Source of the DNA: Strix aluco
Lineage: Eukaryota; Chordata; Aves; Strigiformes; Strigidae
Reading direction: 5' to 3'
Assembly (NCBI RefSeq): GCF_031877795.1
Contig: NC_133938.1
Span: 13,982,920-14,046,919 of the forward strand
Length of the DNA stretch: 64,000 nucleotides
The notes below the pieces were generated by a model. That model was given only the letters and a program-made list of their open reading frames with translations, was not told the origin of the DNA and made no database searches. A program made the translations under genes and the position numbers. Below are positions 18,177 to 28,980 of the stretch, piece after piece. Each line of letters starts with the position of its first letter. The first letter of the stretch is position 1.

Positions 18177-18839
18177 AATGAAGACTGTGTATGTCAACTG
18201 TTTAAATAGGACACTGGAAATGCAGAAGACTGGCAAGTCTGTGCTTTAAAAGTGCAATCTGTAACAACTAGTGGAATATTTGTTGTTTTTTTTTCTTTTG
18301 TTTTGTGGGATGGGTGGGGGGGGAAATAATGCTGCATGAGAAGAAAAGGGTTAAGTACAAGTCATACAGGTGACTTCTGCAGTAAAATTTACAGAGAAAA
18401 CCACTCATTTTATTTTACATCTTCCTAATCAGAAAAGTTTCTTCATTATTTTGCCTAATGTAAACTGTAGTCAGTTTTTACAAAGTTAGCACATATTTCT
18501 GATACAGTACTTGAGCCTCCAAGTACTTTATTTCTTATATCCCTACCCTATCTATAATGTTACCCATTTATACAGAAATTGGAAATAGTAGTAGAAATAC
18601 ACAAATATATAAATATTTTGAAGAGGAAAACATTAAAGTTATCATTTTGGTATGTTGCCTTCCACTGCACAAAGCATAGACTGGGAAAATCAGCTTGGAC
18701 TCCTGAACCATCCCCCAGTGAAATGAAAGCATTTTCTTTATTGCCCCAGAATGTGTGAGGACTGCACTGCGAGTCTAGCAAAGGGCATGTGGCTTGAGGA
18801 GCAAGAGTAGCTGCTTGCTGTAGGACAGCCTTCAGGCAG
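18177..18839 (+). other. DNAJB4: Probable DNAJB4 3' UTR
   Basis: AT-rich sequence directly after the stop codon, without coding potential. It includes T-rich and G-rich runs near 18285-18325. An ATTAAA at 18632-18637, followed by a GT-rich stretch, is a plausible proximal polyadenylation site. The real 3' end is uncertain because the next 1.7 kb are a CR1 insertion and further signals lie beyond it. Confidence 0.6.
18632..18637 (+). terminator. Candidate polyadenylation signal (ATTAAA) for DNAJB4
   Basis: ATTAAA, the commonest variant of the canonical signal, followed within 20-30 bp by 'tttggtatgttgcctt', which is GT-rich as expected of a downstream element. It lies 456 bp after the stop codon and before the CR1. 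Confidence 0.4.
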
Positions 18840-20499
18840 AACAGCAAGAAGGGATTCTACAAGTACATAAACAGCAAATGGTGGGCCTGCTGTCAAATGG
18901 GGCAGGGAAGCTGGTGCCAAATGGCATGGAGAAGGGGTGAGGTACTTAGTGCCTTCTTTACATCAGTCTCTACCAGTAAAACAAGCCTTCAGGAATTCCA
19001 GGCCCCTGAGACCAGAGGGGAGGTCTAGAACCTCGGTGGTGAAGGACCAGATTAGGGTGCACTTAAACTTAAAGTCTGTGAACCTGACAAATTGCACCCC
19101 AAAGTGTTGAGGGAGCTGGCTGATGCCATTGCAAGACCACTCTTAATTATCTTGAATGGTCATGGAGATTGAGAGATGTTCTGGTAGACTGGAAAAGAGC
19201 AAATATCCCTTGTACCTTCAAGAAAAACAAGAAGGAAGGTTTGGGGAGCTACAGGCCCAGTCAGCTTCACCTCAATCCTTGGGAAGGTGATGGAGAAAAT
19301 CCTCCTAGAAAGCATTTCCAAACACATGAAAGAGAAGGTGATCAGGAGTAGTTGGCATACATTTACAAAGGGGAAATCATGCTTGACCAACCTCATTGCC
19401 TTCTACAGTGAGATGACTAGCTTTGTGGATGACAGAACAGTCCATGTTGTTTACCTTGACTTTAGTAGACAGACTGATAAAAGTACAGGTTAAATAAGTG
19501 GAAAGTGAGGTGGATTAAAAACTGGCCAAATGAGTGGGCACAGGAAGGTATGATCAGTGGCACAAAGTCCAGTTGAAGGCAAGTCAGTAGTGGTATACCC
19601 TGTGGCTCAATACTGGGGCCAATGCTATTCAACATCTTTGTTAATGACCTGGGTTATGGGATGGAGCGGATCCTCAGCAGGTTTACAAATAGTATAAAAC
19701 TGGGAGGAGTGGCTAGTAACACCAGATGATGTACTGCCTTTCAAAGGGACCTCAGCAGGTTGGAGAACTGGACAGAGGATTCTCACAAAGTTCAACAAAG
19801 GGGAATGCAAAGTCTTGCTCCCTGAGGAATAACCCAAGGCACTAGTATGCCCTGGGAGCTGACTGGCTGGAAAGCAGCTTTGCCGAGAAACACCTTGGGG
19901 TCCTGATGGACAAAAAACTGACTGTGAGCCAGCAATGCACCCTTGTGGCAGCAAAGGCCAAAGCTTTGCTAGCAGGCTGAGAGGGATCATCCTTATTCTC
20001 TACCCTCAGCACTGATGAGGATGGATCCTGGAGTACTGTGTCCAGTTCTAGGCTCCCCAGTGCAGGAAAGATACAAATTTACTGGAGTGGGTCTAGCACA
20101 GGGTGATGTATGAGAGTCTGAGAGAGCTGGAGCTCTTCAGTCTGGGGAAGAAAAGGCTTGAGGGGGAATCTTACCACTGCATATCACCTGATGGGAATGA
20201 ATGAAGATGGGAGAGCCAGGCTCTTCTCACTGGCTATCAGTGACAGGACTAAAAGGCAATGGACACAAGTTAAAAGACAAGGGATTCCATCTGAACACAA
20301 GGAAACACCTTTTTATTGTGAGGGTGGTCAAACACTGGAACTGGTTGCTCAGAGAGGTCGAGGAGTCACTATTCCTGGAGATACTCAAAACCCGACTGGA
20401 CATGGTCTCGGACAGCCTGCTCTAGCTGACCGTGTTTGAGCAGGGGTCTTGGACTACGTGATCCCAAGAGGTTCCTTCCAAACTAAATGATTCTGTGAA
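18840..20499 (+). mobile_element. CR1 LINE, 5'-truncated and inactivated, sense to DNAJB4
   Basis: Conceptual reading of the + strand in shifting frames gives CR1 ORF2 landmarks in order: GFYKYINSK near 18850; a TSKTS-like segment near 18975; DWKRANIPCTFKKNKKEG and YRPSQL near 19190-19265; LTNLIAFYSEMTSFVDD and VVYLDFS near 19380-19460; then a degenerate active-site region near 19680. There FTNSIKLGG replaces the FADD-type motif, so the catalytic aspartates are lost. The 3' end near 20430-20499 is the typical avian CR1 tail, with 'gatcccaagaggttccttcc' and a terminal 'gattctgtga'. Frameshifts and stops show it is dead. Left boundary is approximate. Confidence 0.93.
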
Positions 20500-22059
20500 C
20501 TTGAACTTGGACTTAGTACTTTTCACTAGACAGTGGTATGGGCCATGTTCTGCAAATGTGGCTTAGCCCAAAGATGGGTGGTACTGATGTGACAGCTTGA
20601 ATCTCTGGGCAGTAGGTCTATGCTTGAGTGGAAAGATGCACAGAGAACACTGAAAGCATTTGGCTAGTGCAAGTATTTAAAGATCATGGTGATCTCAAGT
20701 ATTCATTATTTTCAAAGGCTGAACCATACTCCCATGAAGAAGAAGGAGAAGCCCAGGTCCTAGCTAAAGGAAAGTTTGCTTAAGACATAAGGTGGAATAG
20801 GGGTTGCCCATGAACTTTCATATGCTTGAGTTGAGTCTTTTTTGAATACAAATATGACTTACTTGTCTTTAGAGTTAAAAGGTGCATAGGGAAATGGAGA
20901 GCCCTCTGTAATAGTCTAGTTTTATAATACAGTAATAGGGCTGGTTCCCTTGATTGTGGCATGATTTTGGTGAAAGAAATGCCTTGTGGGCGTGCTTTAT
21001 TACTTGAGTTTAAAACCATATTACAGTGCTTTAACACTTTCAAAGGGGTTTTTTTTGGTTTGCTTTTTTTTTTTTCTTCATAAGAAAATATGTAAGATTT
21101 GCTGCCAGCTTTTTGCCTGTGGAAATTTAGTAGTTACCTACTCTGTTAGGTAACTTAAATAGCAGTGTTATCTTCATATATGTGATTTTCTGCAGGAAAG
21201 TAAATCATATGGAATTGGGATTTAATTTACAATAACTTTTTAATGAGCACAAGAAGAATCCCATTTCTGTTACTCAAAGGAATAGAACTTCTAGGAGATA
21301 CTGTTCGAGTCAATTTTTCAACTGCAGATCTCTTCATACAGTGTCAGTTGTAGTCCTAAATCTACAAGGAGCTTAACAATTGCTGGAGCGGTATCACAAA
21401 GGGATAATATTTGCTACTTAGTGCTTATGCATATTGTTAACACTATATATTATTGTTTGTTCAAAAAATTCCCATTTCAATATGTTCCGCATTGCATTTC
21501 TTATGTGGTTTTTAAGTAAAAAGTGTAAAGTTGGTTTTTAACTTTCTCTTATCTTTTGTTATGATGGCAGATGCTATAAGCTACATGACTTCAAAAGCAT
21601 ATCATCCTAAAATACCTGTTTGTCAGTTTAAAAGCTAATGGATTGAGCACTTTGTAATCCAGGATCTTGTAACCATAGTCCAACTTGTAAAAAAAACCCA
21701 AAAACCAAAAAACCACACCATCAATTAGGACTATTTTTTGTAACCATATTCAGGTAAGAGGAGTAGTGTTAAATTGAGGAATTGCAGTATATTGTGTATT
21801 TAGAGGTGTATATATATATGTATAGCAAACTAAACTTTTCCAACTGTTTTCATGCTCAAAATACAGAACTTTAGGACTGGTATGAAATGCTTGTATTTCT
21901 TTTCTTATGGAAAGGTAACAAACTATATGTTTCAGAAAATAGCATGTGGAATTACTTCAAAATATGAGAGGGAGCATTAATATCTATCTAGGATTCACAA
22001 AAATTAATATTTTTCTAATCAAAAAATGTGCTTAAAAGCTATGTTTTAAAAAATACTTT

Positions 22060-22138
22060 AATAAAGGCTGCTTGGGAGAAGGAAGCAAATACTCAGTCAC
22101 CTACTGTATCTCTAACTACTGAAATACATGGAAATAAA
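22060..22138 (+). terminator. Two candidate distal polyadenylation signals
   Basis: AATAAA occurs at 22060-22065 and 22133-22138. They are about 3.9 kb beyond the DNAJB4 stop codon, so they would matter only if a long 3' UTR spans the CR1. Chance occurrence is common in AT-rich sequence. Confidence 0.2.
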
Positions 22139-25100
22139 ATGGACATTCATGAAGTTGGGATGAGAAGGATATTTTGATCTCCTGAAGGTTGCTTAAGTGC
22201 CATAGAAAGTAAAAGTCATCTGACTACTTTGGAGTTCATTCAACAAGTCTATGTTAACCTCTACTTCTAAAGAACATTTTTTTAATCTCCCCAACATCAC
22301 GCTTTAGAATAACCTCAAGCTATTGGAAGAGAAGGGCAAGCTACATTACAGCCATTTCTCCTTTCTGCCATGCGGTGGTACTCTGCTCCAGAGCAGGCTT
22401 TCTGATGTCATGAGGATATTAGTATTCCACTCTTCCACTGCACCTTTCTTTTATTATCTATGCTGGAAACTGATTGAAGCCTATTTGTGGTGTGTTGAAC
22501 AGATGCGGTTTTGGGTTGGGTTTGAGTCCCAACCTGTTTACTTTGTCATGGAAGTATCAGATTCTTGAACTGGGGTTGAGTCTCCACTGTTGTTCTTACC
22601 ACCATCTTCTTGTAACTTTGTATGTACTCACTTCCATTTGCCTTTTCATAGGGTGGAAGCTTTCTCTTCATTTGTATGACCTCTTCTAGTATTCACCCCT
22701 ATTTTCACTGTGACCTTCAGTCCCAACCTCACAAACAGTGCTGAAGATGAGCAGTATGTATCATGATGATCAGTCAGATATTATTAATGTTCTAATTCTC
22801 AGATATGATAGTTTTAGTAAATGCTTAAAACAGTATCCATGTCTGATTCTCAACAGTCCAAGCATAGGGAGGAGGCATCCATCAGGTTGATGCATAGTGC
22901 TGTAAATGAATCAAGCTCTTGGACCAGTTGTACCTTCAATGCTAAGAGCCAAAGCATGGGTGAAGAAAAAGTCTGTACCTGGCTTGGTTTTTAAGACCCT
23001 GGGTAAGCTGTGCACAGGTATCAGTGTGCCATGAAATTCTTGACCTTGCATAGTGTTGCTTAGAGACTGGAGGAGACCATTGTCTTGACTGGATAATTTG
23101 CTATTAGTTGTGGATTTTTTTAAATTTTTTTTTTTGAGGGCCTGTTCCAAAATAAATCAGCAGCCTGGAAGGGGAGTTGTATTTGGCCAAGAATCAGTTC
23201 TACTTCCTGGTAAGTGCCACTAGCCCTGTGCTTGCATAAGCTAAACTTCCCCTGTTAATGAGTCATGCTTTGTGTTAATAATTTTTTTTTTTTTGAGATG
23301 TACTGGGTGCAACTGGCTGGCATTTAGTTTTTGTTGAGAGAGGAAAACAATAGTGGTTTCCAAACCTTATTTTCCTTGGCTTTTAGTTAAGGCTGTATGA
23401 TCCTAGACATATTTACATCTTTTTTTTATTTTCACCCTATAACCCTTGAGTCTTTCAAAATAGTCCTGGAAAACCCCAAATCTTTAAGCCCTTATGATGC
23501 TTTTGCCACTTCTCAATGACTTGGTCTCACTAATGTGGTGATGCAGTCCTAAAATGTGATTCTAGGAACTGTATATCTGGGGTGCTACTGAGCTAAAGGA
23601 GTGAAGTCTATAGCCTTTGTAAGGACTTTGCTCTGTTCATGGACAGCTGACTGATTCTAAAAAGTGCTAGACTGGTTAATATCTGTCTCATCCTGTCATG
23701 ACAGACTGTTACATCGCTGCTTTAGGTACTTGCATACTTGATGATGACCTGTGTGTCTGGCTGACAGGATTATCCAGTAGCAAGTGCTTCGTAGACAGGG
23801 GTTTGAGAGAATGATGTGCGTGACTGAATGGTATCTGTAGTATCAGATAACAAAGAATGAAAGGCACAGTGGAAGGGAAAGACACTACACTTGGGTGATT
23901 GTGGAGAAGAACAGAAGTATGGTCAGTCTTGCATTTGAAAAGCACACTCTGCCAGAGAAGCACTCCCTGTCAGATCTAGTCACTTTCCCTGACTACAACA
24001 GTATCAGTCCCATAGGGATCCACTTACAGAGTTCCAAGTCATAGTGGTTATGGCAGCTCTTGTGCTGACACCTGGCCCCCTTTATTAATTTATATAGTTG
24101 ATGAAGCTTCTAAGAAGGTCTGGAGGTCACTAGACAACTTGACAAACTAAATGCAATCCATTTCTTTCTAGTACATGCATCTTGCGTGCTAGTCTGACTC
24201 ACTGATGACATACTTTGGGGGTAGAATAGGTTTTACCCCACCAGTGAAACTTGCTATGATTCAGGGTAAAACTGTGCACATATGCTAGAACTAAAAAATA
24301 TGGAACATGGACATGCTACTGTAAATATCATTAAGAGACAATTTTCCAGTCAGTAAAAGCTAGTCCTCCTTTGCAGCTGACATTTAATAGTTCTTACTAT
24401 ATTGCTTACTGAACAAATCCTATAGAACCAGGATATTCATATATTCACTTACTGTTTAGCATGCAAACGGGGCAAATGGCAGTACAAGTCTCCTCATGAA
24501 ATACAGATTCTCAGGTTTTCATTTGTCAAATTGCTCAGCAATGAACTACTGGCATGATTTGTTTCCTTCAGGCTCCTCCAATTAATTGTTCTGTTATTTA
24601 AAGAGTGAAAGTAGAGGTCTGCTGTTGCTCCCCTTGGGTCTAGAAGGTGTAACTGTCCTGTGCTTCTTTTGTTCCCCTGGAATTACTGGTTTACTCAAGG
24701 GAGGAGCTATACAGTAACAATCTTGTTAGTCATGCCTGATTGCTTCATCAAGGACAAATTATCATCTTCACACTCCTGCTGCCCTACGTAATTAAAAAAA
24801 CAACAATCCCTACCCAGCCAGCTCCTGAAATATGGTATAGCATTTCCCTCAATAAGTACTTTATGGCATGCTCTAAAAAAGTGTCTCAACTGCTTGTATT
24901 TGTATCCAAAGAAAGGTTGATAAACTGGGTTCAGTGAGAAGCAGCCCTTGCCAGAAAAGCTGTGGCCAAGTGTAATAAGGACCTACAACCACTTCTTGGA
25001 GCAATCCAGGAACACCATGTATTTTTATTTTCCTCATATACCAACAAACTGATTTTAAAAGTAATAGGAAGTAGGATAAAAATCTCTGGGATCCCCTTCT

Positions 25101-25647
25101 GCTCCCTATTGAGTCACAATTGCAACATTGAAGTCAGTGTGCAAAGTGAGTTTATTGCTGCTGTATGGACTTTCAGAGGATGGTTTTACTAGCTGATGTT
25201 TTTTATGTGTCAAAGCCAAAATATCAATACTTAATGTAGTATGAACAAACTCTCAGAAGATCAGTAAGTTTTGGGAATGGAGTTTGGGCCCCTCCTGTCA
25301 CAGGCAGTTCTGGAGGAAATACAATCTTATTGAAAGGCTTTGTTTTGCAGTATCCTCTGATGGTTTTAAAAATAGTTTTTAACATTATTAATGAGTAGGA
25401 AATTTCAATTTTATTTTTATCAACATTCTTTTGTTTAGATAATTTATATCAGTGTAATGCTACCATGCTATATTTTTTCTCAGTCTTAATTTCACTAGAT
25501 TAAACAAGATAAGGTCCTGAAATATCTTAGAAAAGCTCTTCATTTTGTGGTCACACTTGTAATTCTTTTAAGCAGTTTGGAACATTAATTTGGAACATGA
25601 ATGACCAGAAAGATGTAATATGCTGCAGGTAAGATCTTCACAGGTAC

Positions 25648-25666
25648 ATATATATATATATATATA
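25648..25666. repeat. (TA)n microsatellite
   Basis: About nine uninterrupted AT/TA dinucleotides in intergenic DNA. Confidence 0.85.
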
Positions 25667-27664
25667 ATTTATGTGTAGTTAAACAATTTTATATACTGAT
25701 AGTTTGCAGTATAGCGCTGTGGCATTTCATATTCAGTAACATGGCTGTGTTTTATTTCTCCACAAACGTTATGGATGTTGCATGCTGCGATTCTTGCAAC
25801 CTAAGTACTATGGCTGAGAAAGTGAAGAATGTGATAAGCTGCAGTGTGCAATATAATCATAGGATAAAAGGACTGAAACCCATTTTTCCATTATTTTTCT
25901 TAGTACATGGTTTATTTTTCCTTCTAAAACCAAGGCTAATAATGGATTATTAACATTTTTATTTAAATGGTTAATTCTCTGACAATGTCACTTACAAAAA
26001 GTGAAATGTAAGTAATTTTTGGATCCTAGCTATCCTGAATTGCTGGAGGCTTCTTTGGATTCATGATCTAGTTTTAATTTGTGTTCATTAATGTTGGCAG
26101 ATGTTTCCCTAGTGGGTACACATTCAAGGAAGCCTGAGAGCAGGACTGGTTGTAGTTGGAGAAGATGTCTTGTGTCCATTATAGGTTTCTATTTTTTAAG
26201 GTTCTCAGCAGTCTGACTCATTTCTAGCTCTGCAGATCACTCAGTCAACACTGTGTTATGCTCACTAAAACTAAATGGTTGAAGCTGCTAATGCATGATC
26301 AGAGCAATATTAATAAATAGCATTTGCAGCTTAATAAACTATAAGGACATGTAGCAGTAATGGATGGATGAAACTGAGTGTTGAACACTTCTTTACAGTT
26401 TCTTGCCAAAGCTGCGGGCTGCTATGACAGTTTCATGTAGACGCTGCTCTAGGTTTGGCTTTCGAGAATAATTTAGCATATGTGCAATTTTCCTCTGACT
26501 TAAACAACAAAAAAGTTCAATATCACCTGTTACATCATGTAAGTAATGATGGCATATACATGCTCCATACTGTTTGTATTAAACAGTACGATGTGATCTT
26601 CAGTTTATTCAGTCGGCTCTGTTGGTCTCATCATTTTTTCTTTTGCAGTTAAAAACTGATGCTGTTGCCCCAGGCTTTAAGTAGGATCAGCATAGTTCTT
26701 GTACAACTTCAGCTGTCTTTTTCCATCCATCTCCATATGAAACATGGAAACATCAACACTGTCATTGAAGAAAGTTTTGCAACAGATATCTAAGTGTAGG
26801 GATATGTCAATATCTGTGAGTTTTTAAAATAAAACAAATCTGCACAACTGCTGTATGTTGCTATATGGAAACATGACTGTTTTAATTTACATTAACTAAA
26901 TTGTAACATCAGTGATGACCGTAAACAGTATTTACTGTTTTTTGAGATTGATCCAATTATCTTTTTAGAAGATGAGGAATGAGTTGGTAGAGACCACTGT
27001 TGGCAGAGACAAGACATAAATACTTGTTGATGTCACCAATTCCTTTATAATACATTTCAGTAAATGGAAAAAGGCATGTTTTAAAAGAAATTCCCCATTT
27101 AAAATTGCCAAACAACAAAAACCCCTAAATATGTGAATGAACATAAACAGTTTGGTACTGTTATTTATCCCATTTCATCTCACAGCAATCTCATCCAATC
27201 TACGCCAATGTGCTGTCTGAATTGCATTCCAATAATGGGAAAAAGTACACACAGTTCTCCAAGTTCAAAGAAATGTTCAGTTCAAGTTTTCTGGTTTCAA
27301 ACTGGACTGGAAAGTCAGCTATTGAAGTGTGATGGAAAGTTTATTCTGTAATGTGTTTTTTATTGGTGGAAATGACTAGAAAATGAATAACAATCTTTAA
27401 TCCAATTGTCTTTGATTAGAATTGGGTAAAAGGCATTTTTGAGTATTTGGTTAAATCTTACCACATGCTAGCTGCAAAGACTGAAATCCAGCTGACTTCA
27501 AACCTATTTTTCCCTACATGTGAGCAGTTTAGAAGTTGTATGTATTTTCTGAGATGCTCTAGGTACTCTCTGATTAGCTATGCTAAGAACTTTTGACTCT
27601 GGGCTGCCTCCTAATAATTCACTTCTCCTGTGCTTACCTGGTCTAACTCAATGTGCCAGAATCC

Positions 27665-27684
27665 TTTTTTTTTTTTTTTTTTTT
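27665..27684. repeat. Poly-T tract
   Basis: A run of 20 T, the longest T homopolymer in the window. No adjacent retroposon body was recognised. Confidence 0.9.
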
Positions 27685-28590
27685 CCTTTCAAAAGTGGTT
27701 TGTCTCTTCTATTCTGCGAGTCAGAAGATGTGGTAAGGCAATGCTGCTTCCCTCTGCAGCTTTATAGCAGATTGCTTTGGAAGTGCTGGATGTTGCCTCA
27801 TGAAATTTCCACTCTTCACATTTTGAGTGGGTTCAGTACACCAGTGAAAATGGAGCAATTCCACTGAGGTGAGTGTAGTTACATTGGAGCACAGATGTCT
27901 TCTGTAACATGTGAACATCTCAGTCTATAAAATACATGTCCCTATTCCATGGTGGAGAAGGAAACATTTTAAATCTACAAAATGTTAGAAAATACACGTT
28001 TCAAATATATATATGTTAAATCTCAGTATTACAAAGCTTTTGCCCAGTTCCATAGGAAGCCTCTTAAACTTTGCTTATATGGCTGTTGCTTTGTTAATCC
28101 TGAGAGGATATAAACCTATTCTGATCAATATTTAGTACTTCCTTATTAGTAGAAATTCCTGAACTAGTGAGTGGAAAGAGGGTAAACTTTTTATGGTCTG
28201 GATTTGTGTACAATTTAGGGAAAAACATTAAAGGTATGCAAGTACACTTCACAGTATACACTTTACATAATGCACAAGTAGAAAAAAGTGGAAGAGCTAT
28301 CTTTGCAGGGACCAGATAATGGGCCGTACCAGTCTTTGGCAAGCTCGGCATTCTTGGCGCAGCCCCGTTCGCTGCCGTGGGCAGGAAGGGTTATTTATTT
28401 GTGCCAGTAGCTCCTGTCCCAAGGCCGTGTGCCTCCGCTGTAGTCATGGCCGGTTGTGGCTTCCACGGTGGGCGGCGGGGAGGCGGGGGAGGCTTTGGGG
28501 GTCCCGCTGTGGCCGAGGCTGGCGGGGTGGGGGCGCAGGCAGGGCAGAGCCCCGGTGCCCCCCCGACCCGCCGGGGACAGCCGGGCAGCG

Positions 28591-28615
28591 GGCGGGGCGG
28601 GGCGGGGCGGGGCGG
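28591..28615 (+). promoter_or_regulatory. Tandem GC boxes (GGGGC)n, Sp1-type
   Basis: Five consecutive overlapping GGCGG/GGGGCGG units, about 110-130 bp upstream of the GIPC2 ATG. GC boxes are Sp/KLF binding sites. The four G4 runs also fit a G-quadruplex pattern on the + strand. Confidence 0.75.
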
Positions 28616-28722
28616 CCGCCGGGCCCGGGCCTCACCTGCCGGCGGCATGGCTAGGGCGGCGCCGGGGGCAGAGTCCAGCGCGGGTGGCCGGCGGCGGCAG
28701 GAGCCCGTTACAGGCGTGGAAG

Positions 28723-28980
28723 ATGCCGCTGGGGCTGAGGAGCAAGAAGAAGGACAAGTCCAAGGAGACCCTCAAGCTGGTGGAGAGCGAGGCCCCGGCC
28801 CCGGCCCCGGCCCCCACCCCCGCGGGGGCCCCGGACCCGGCCCCGGCCGCGAGCGCGTCGCGGCTGCAGTTCCACACGCAGCTGGCGCACGGCAGCCCCA
28901 CGGGCCGCGTGGAGGGCTTCGGCAGCGCCCGCCAGCTCTACGCCAAGATCGCCGAGGCGTTCCACATCCACCCCGCCGAG
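28723..28980 (+). CDS. GIPC2: GIPC2 coding exon 1 (N-terminus and GH1)
   Basis: Encodes residues 1-86, beginning [16 protein letters not shown] Pro/Ala-rich stretch at residues 24-44 comes from a (GCCCCG)n-like tract. It is followed by [20 protein letters not shown] and ends HIHPAE. The donor is GAG|GTACGG at 28981, phase 0. The GC content is far higher than in the other exons because it lies in the CpG island. Confidence 0.93.

Larger units (their letters stand above)
20500..28329. other. DNAJB4-GIPC2 intergenic region, possibly with distal DNAJB4 3' UTR
   Basis: No exon or RNA gene was recognised. The sequence is AT-rich and CpG-poor. Canonical AATAAA signals near 22060 and 22133 could end a longer DNAJB4 transcript reading through the CR1, but this cannot be decided here. 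Other contents are T-runs near 21041-21076 and 23281-23294, a (TA)n tract at about 25648-25666 and a 20-T run at 27665-27684. Confidence 0.75.

Noticed and set aside
19160-20439. Open frames on both strands within the CR1
   Set aside because: Broken pieces of the LINE ORF2 or its antisense, not host genes.
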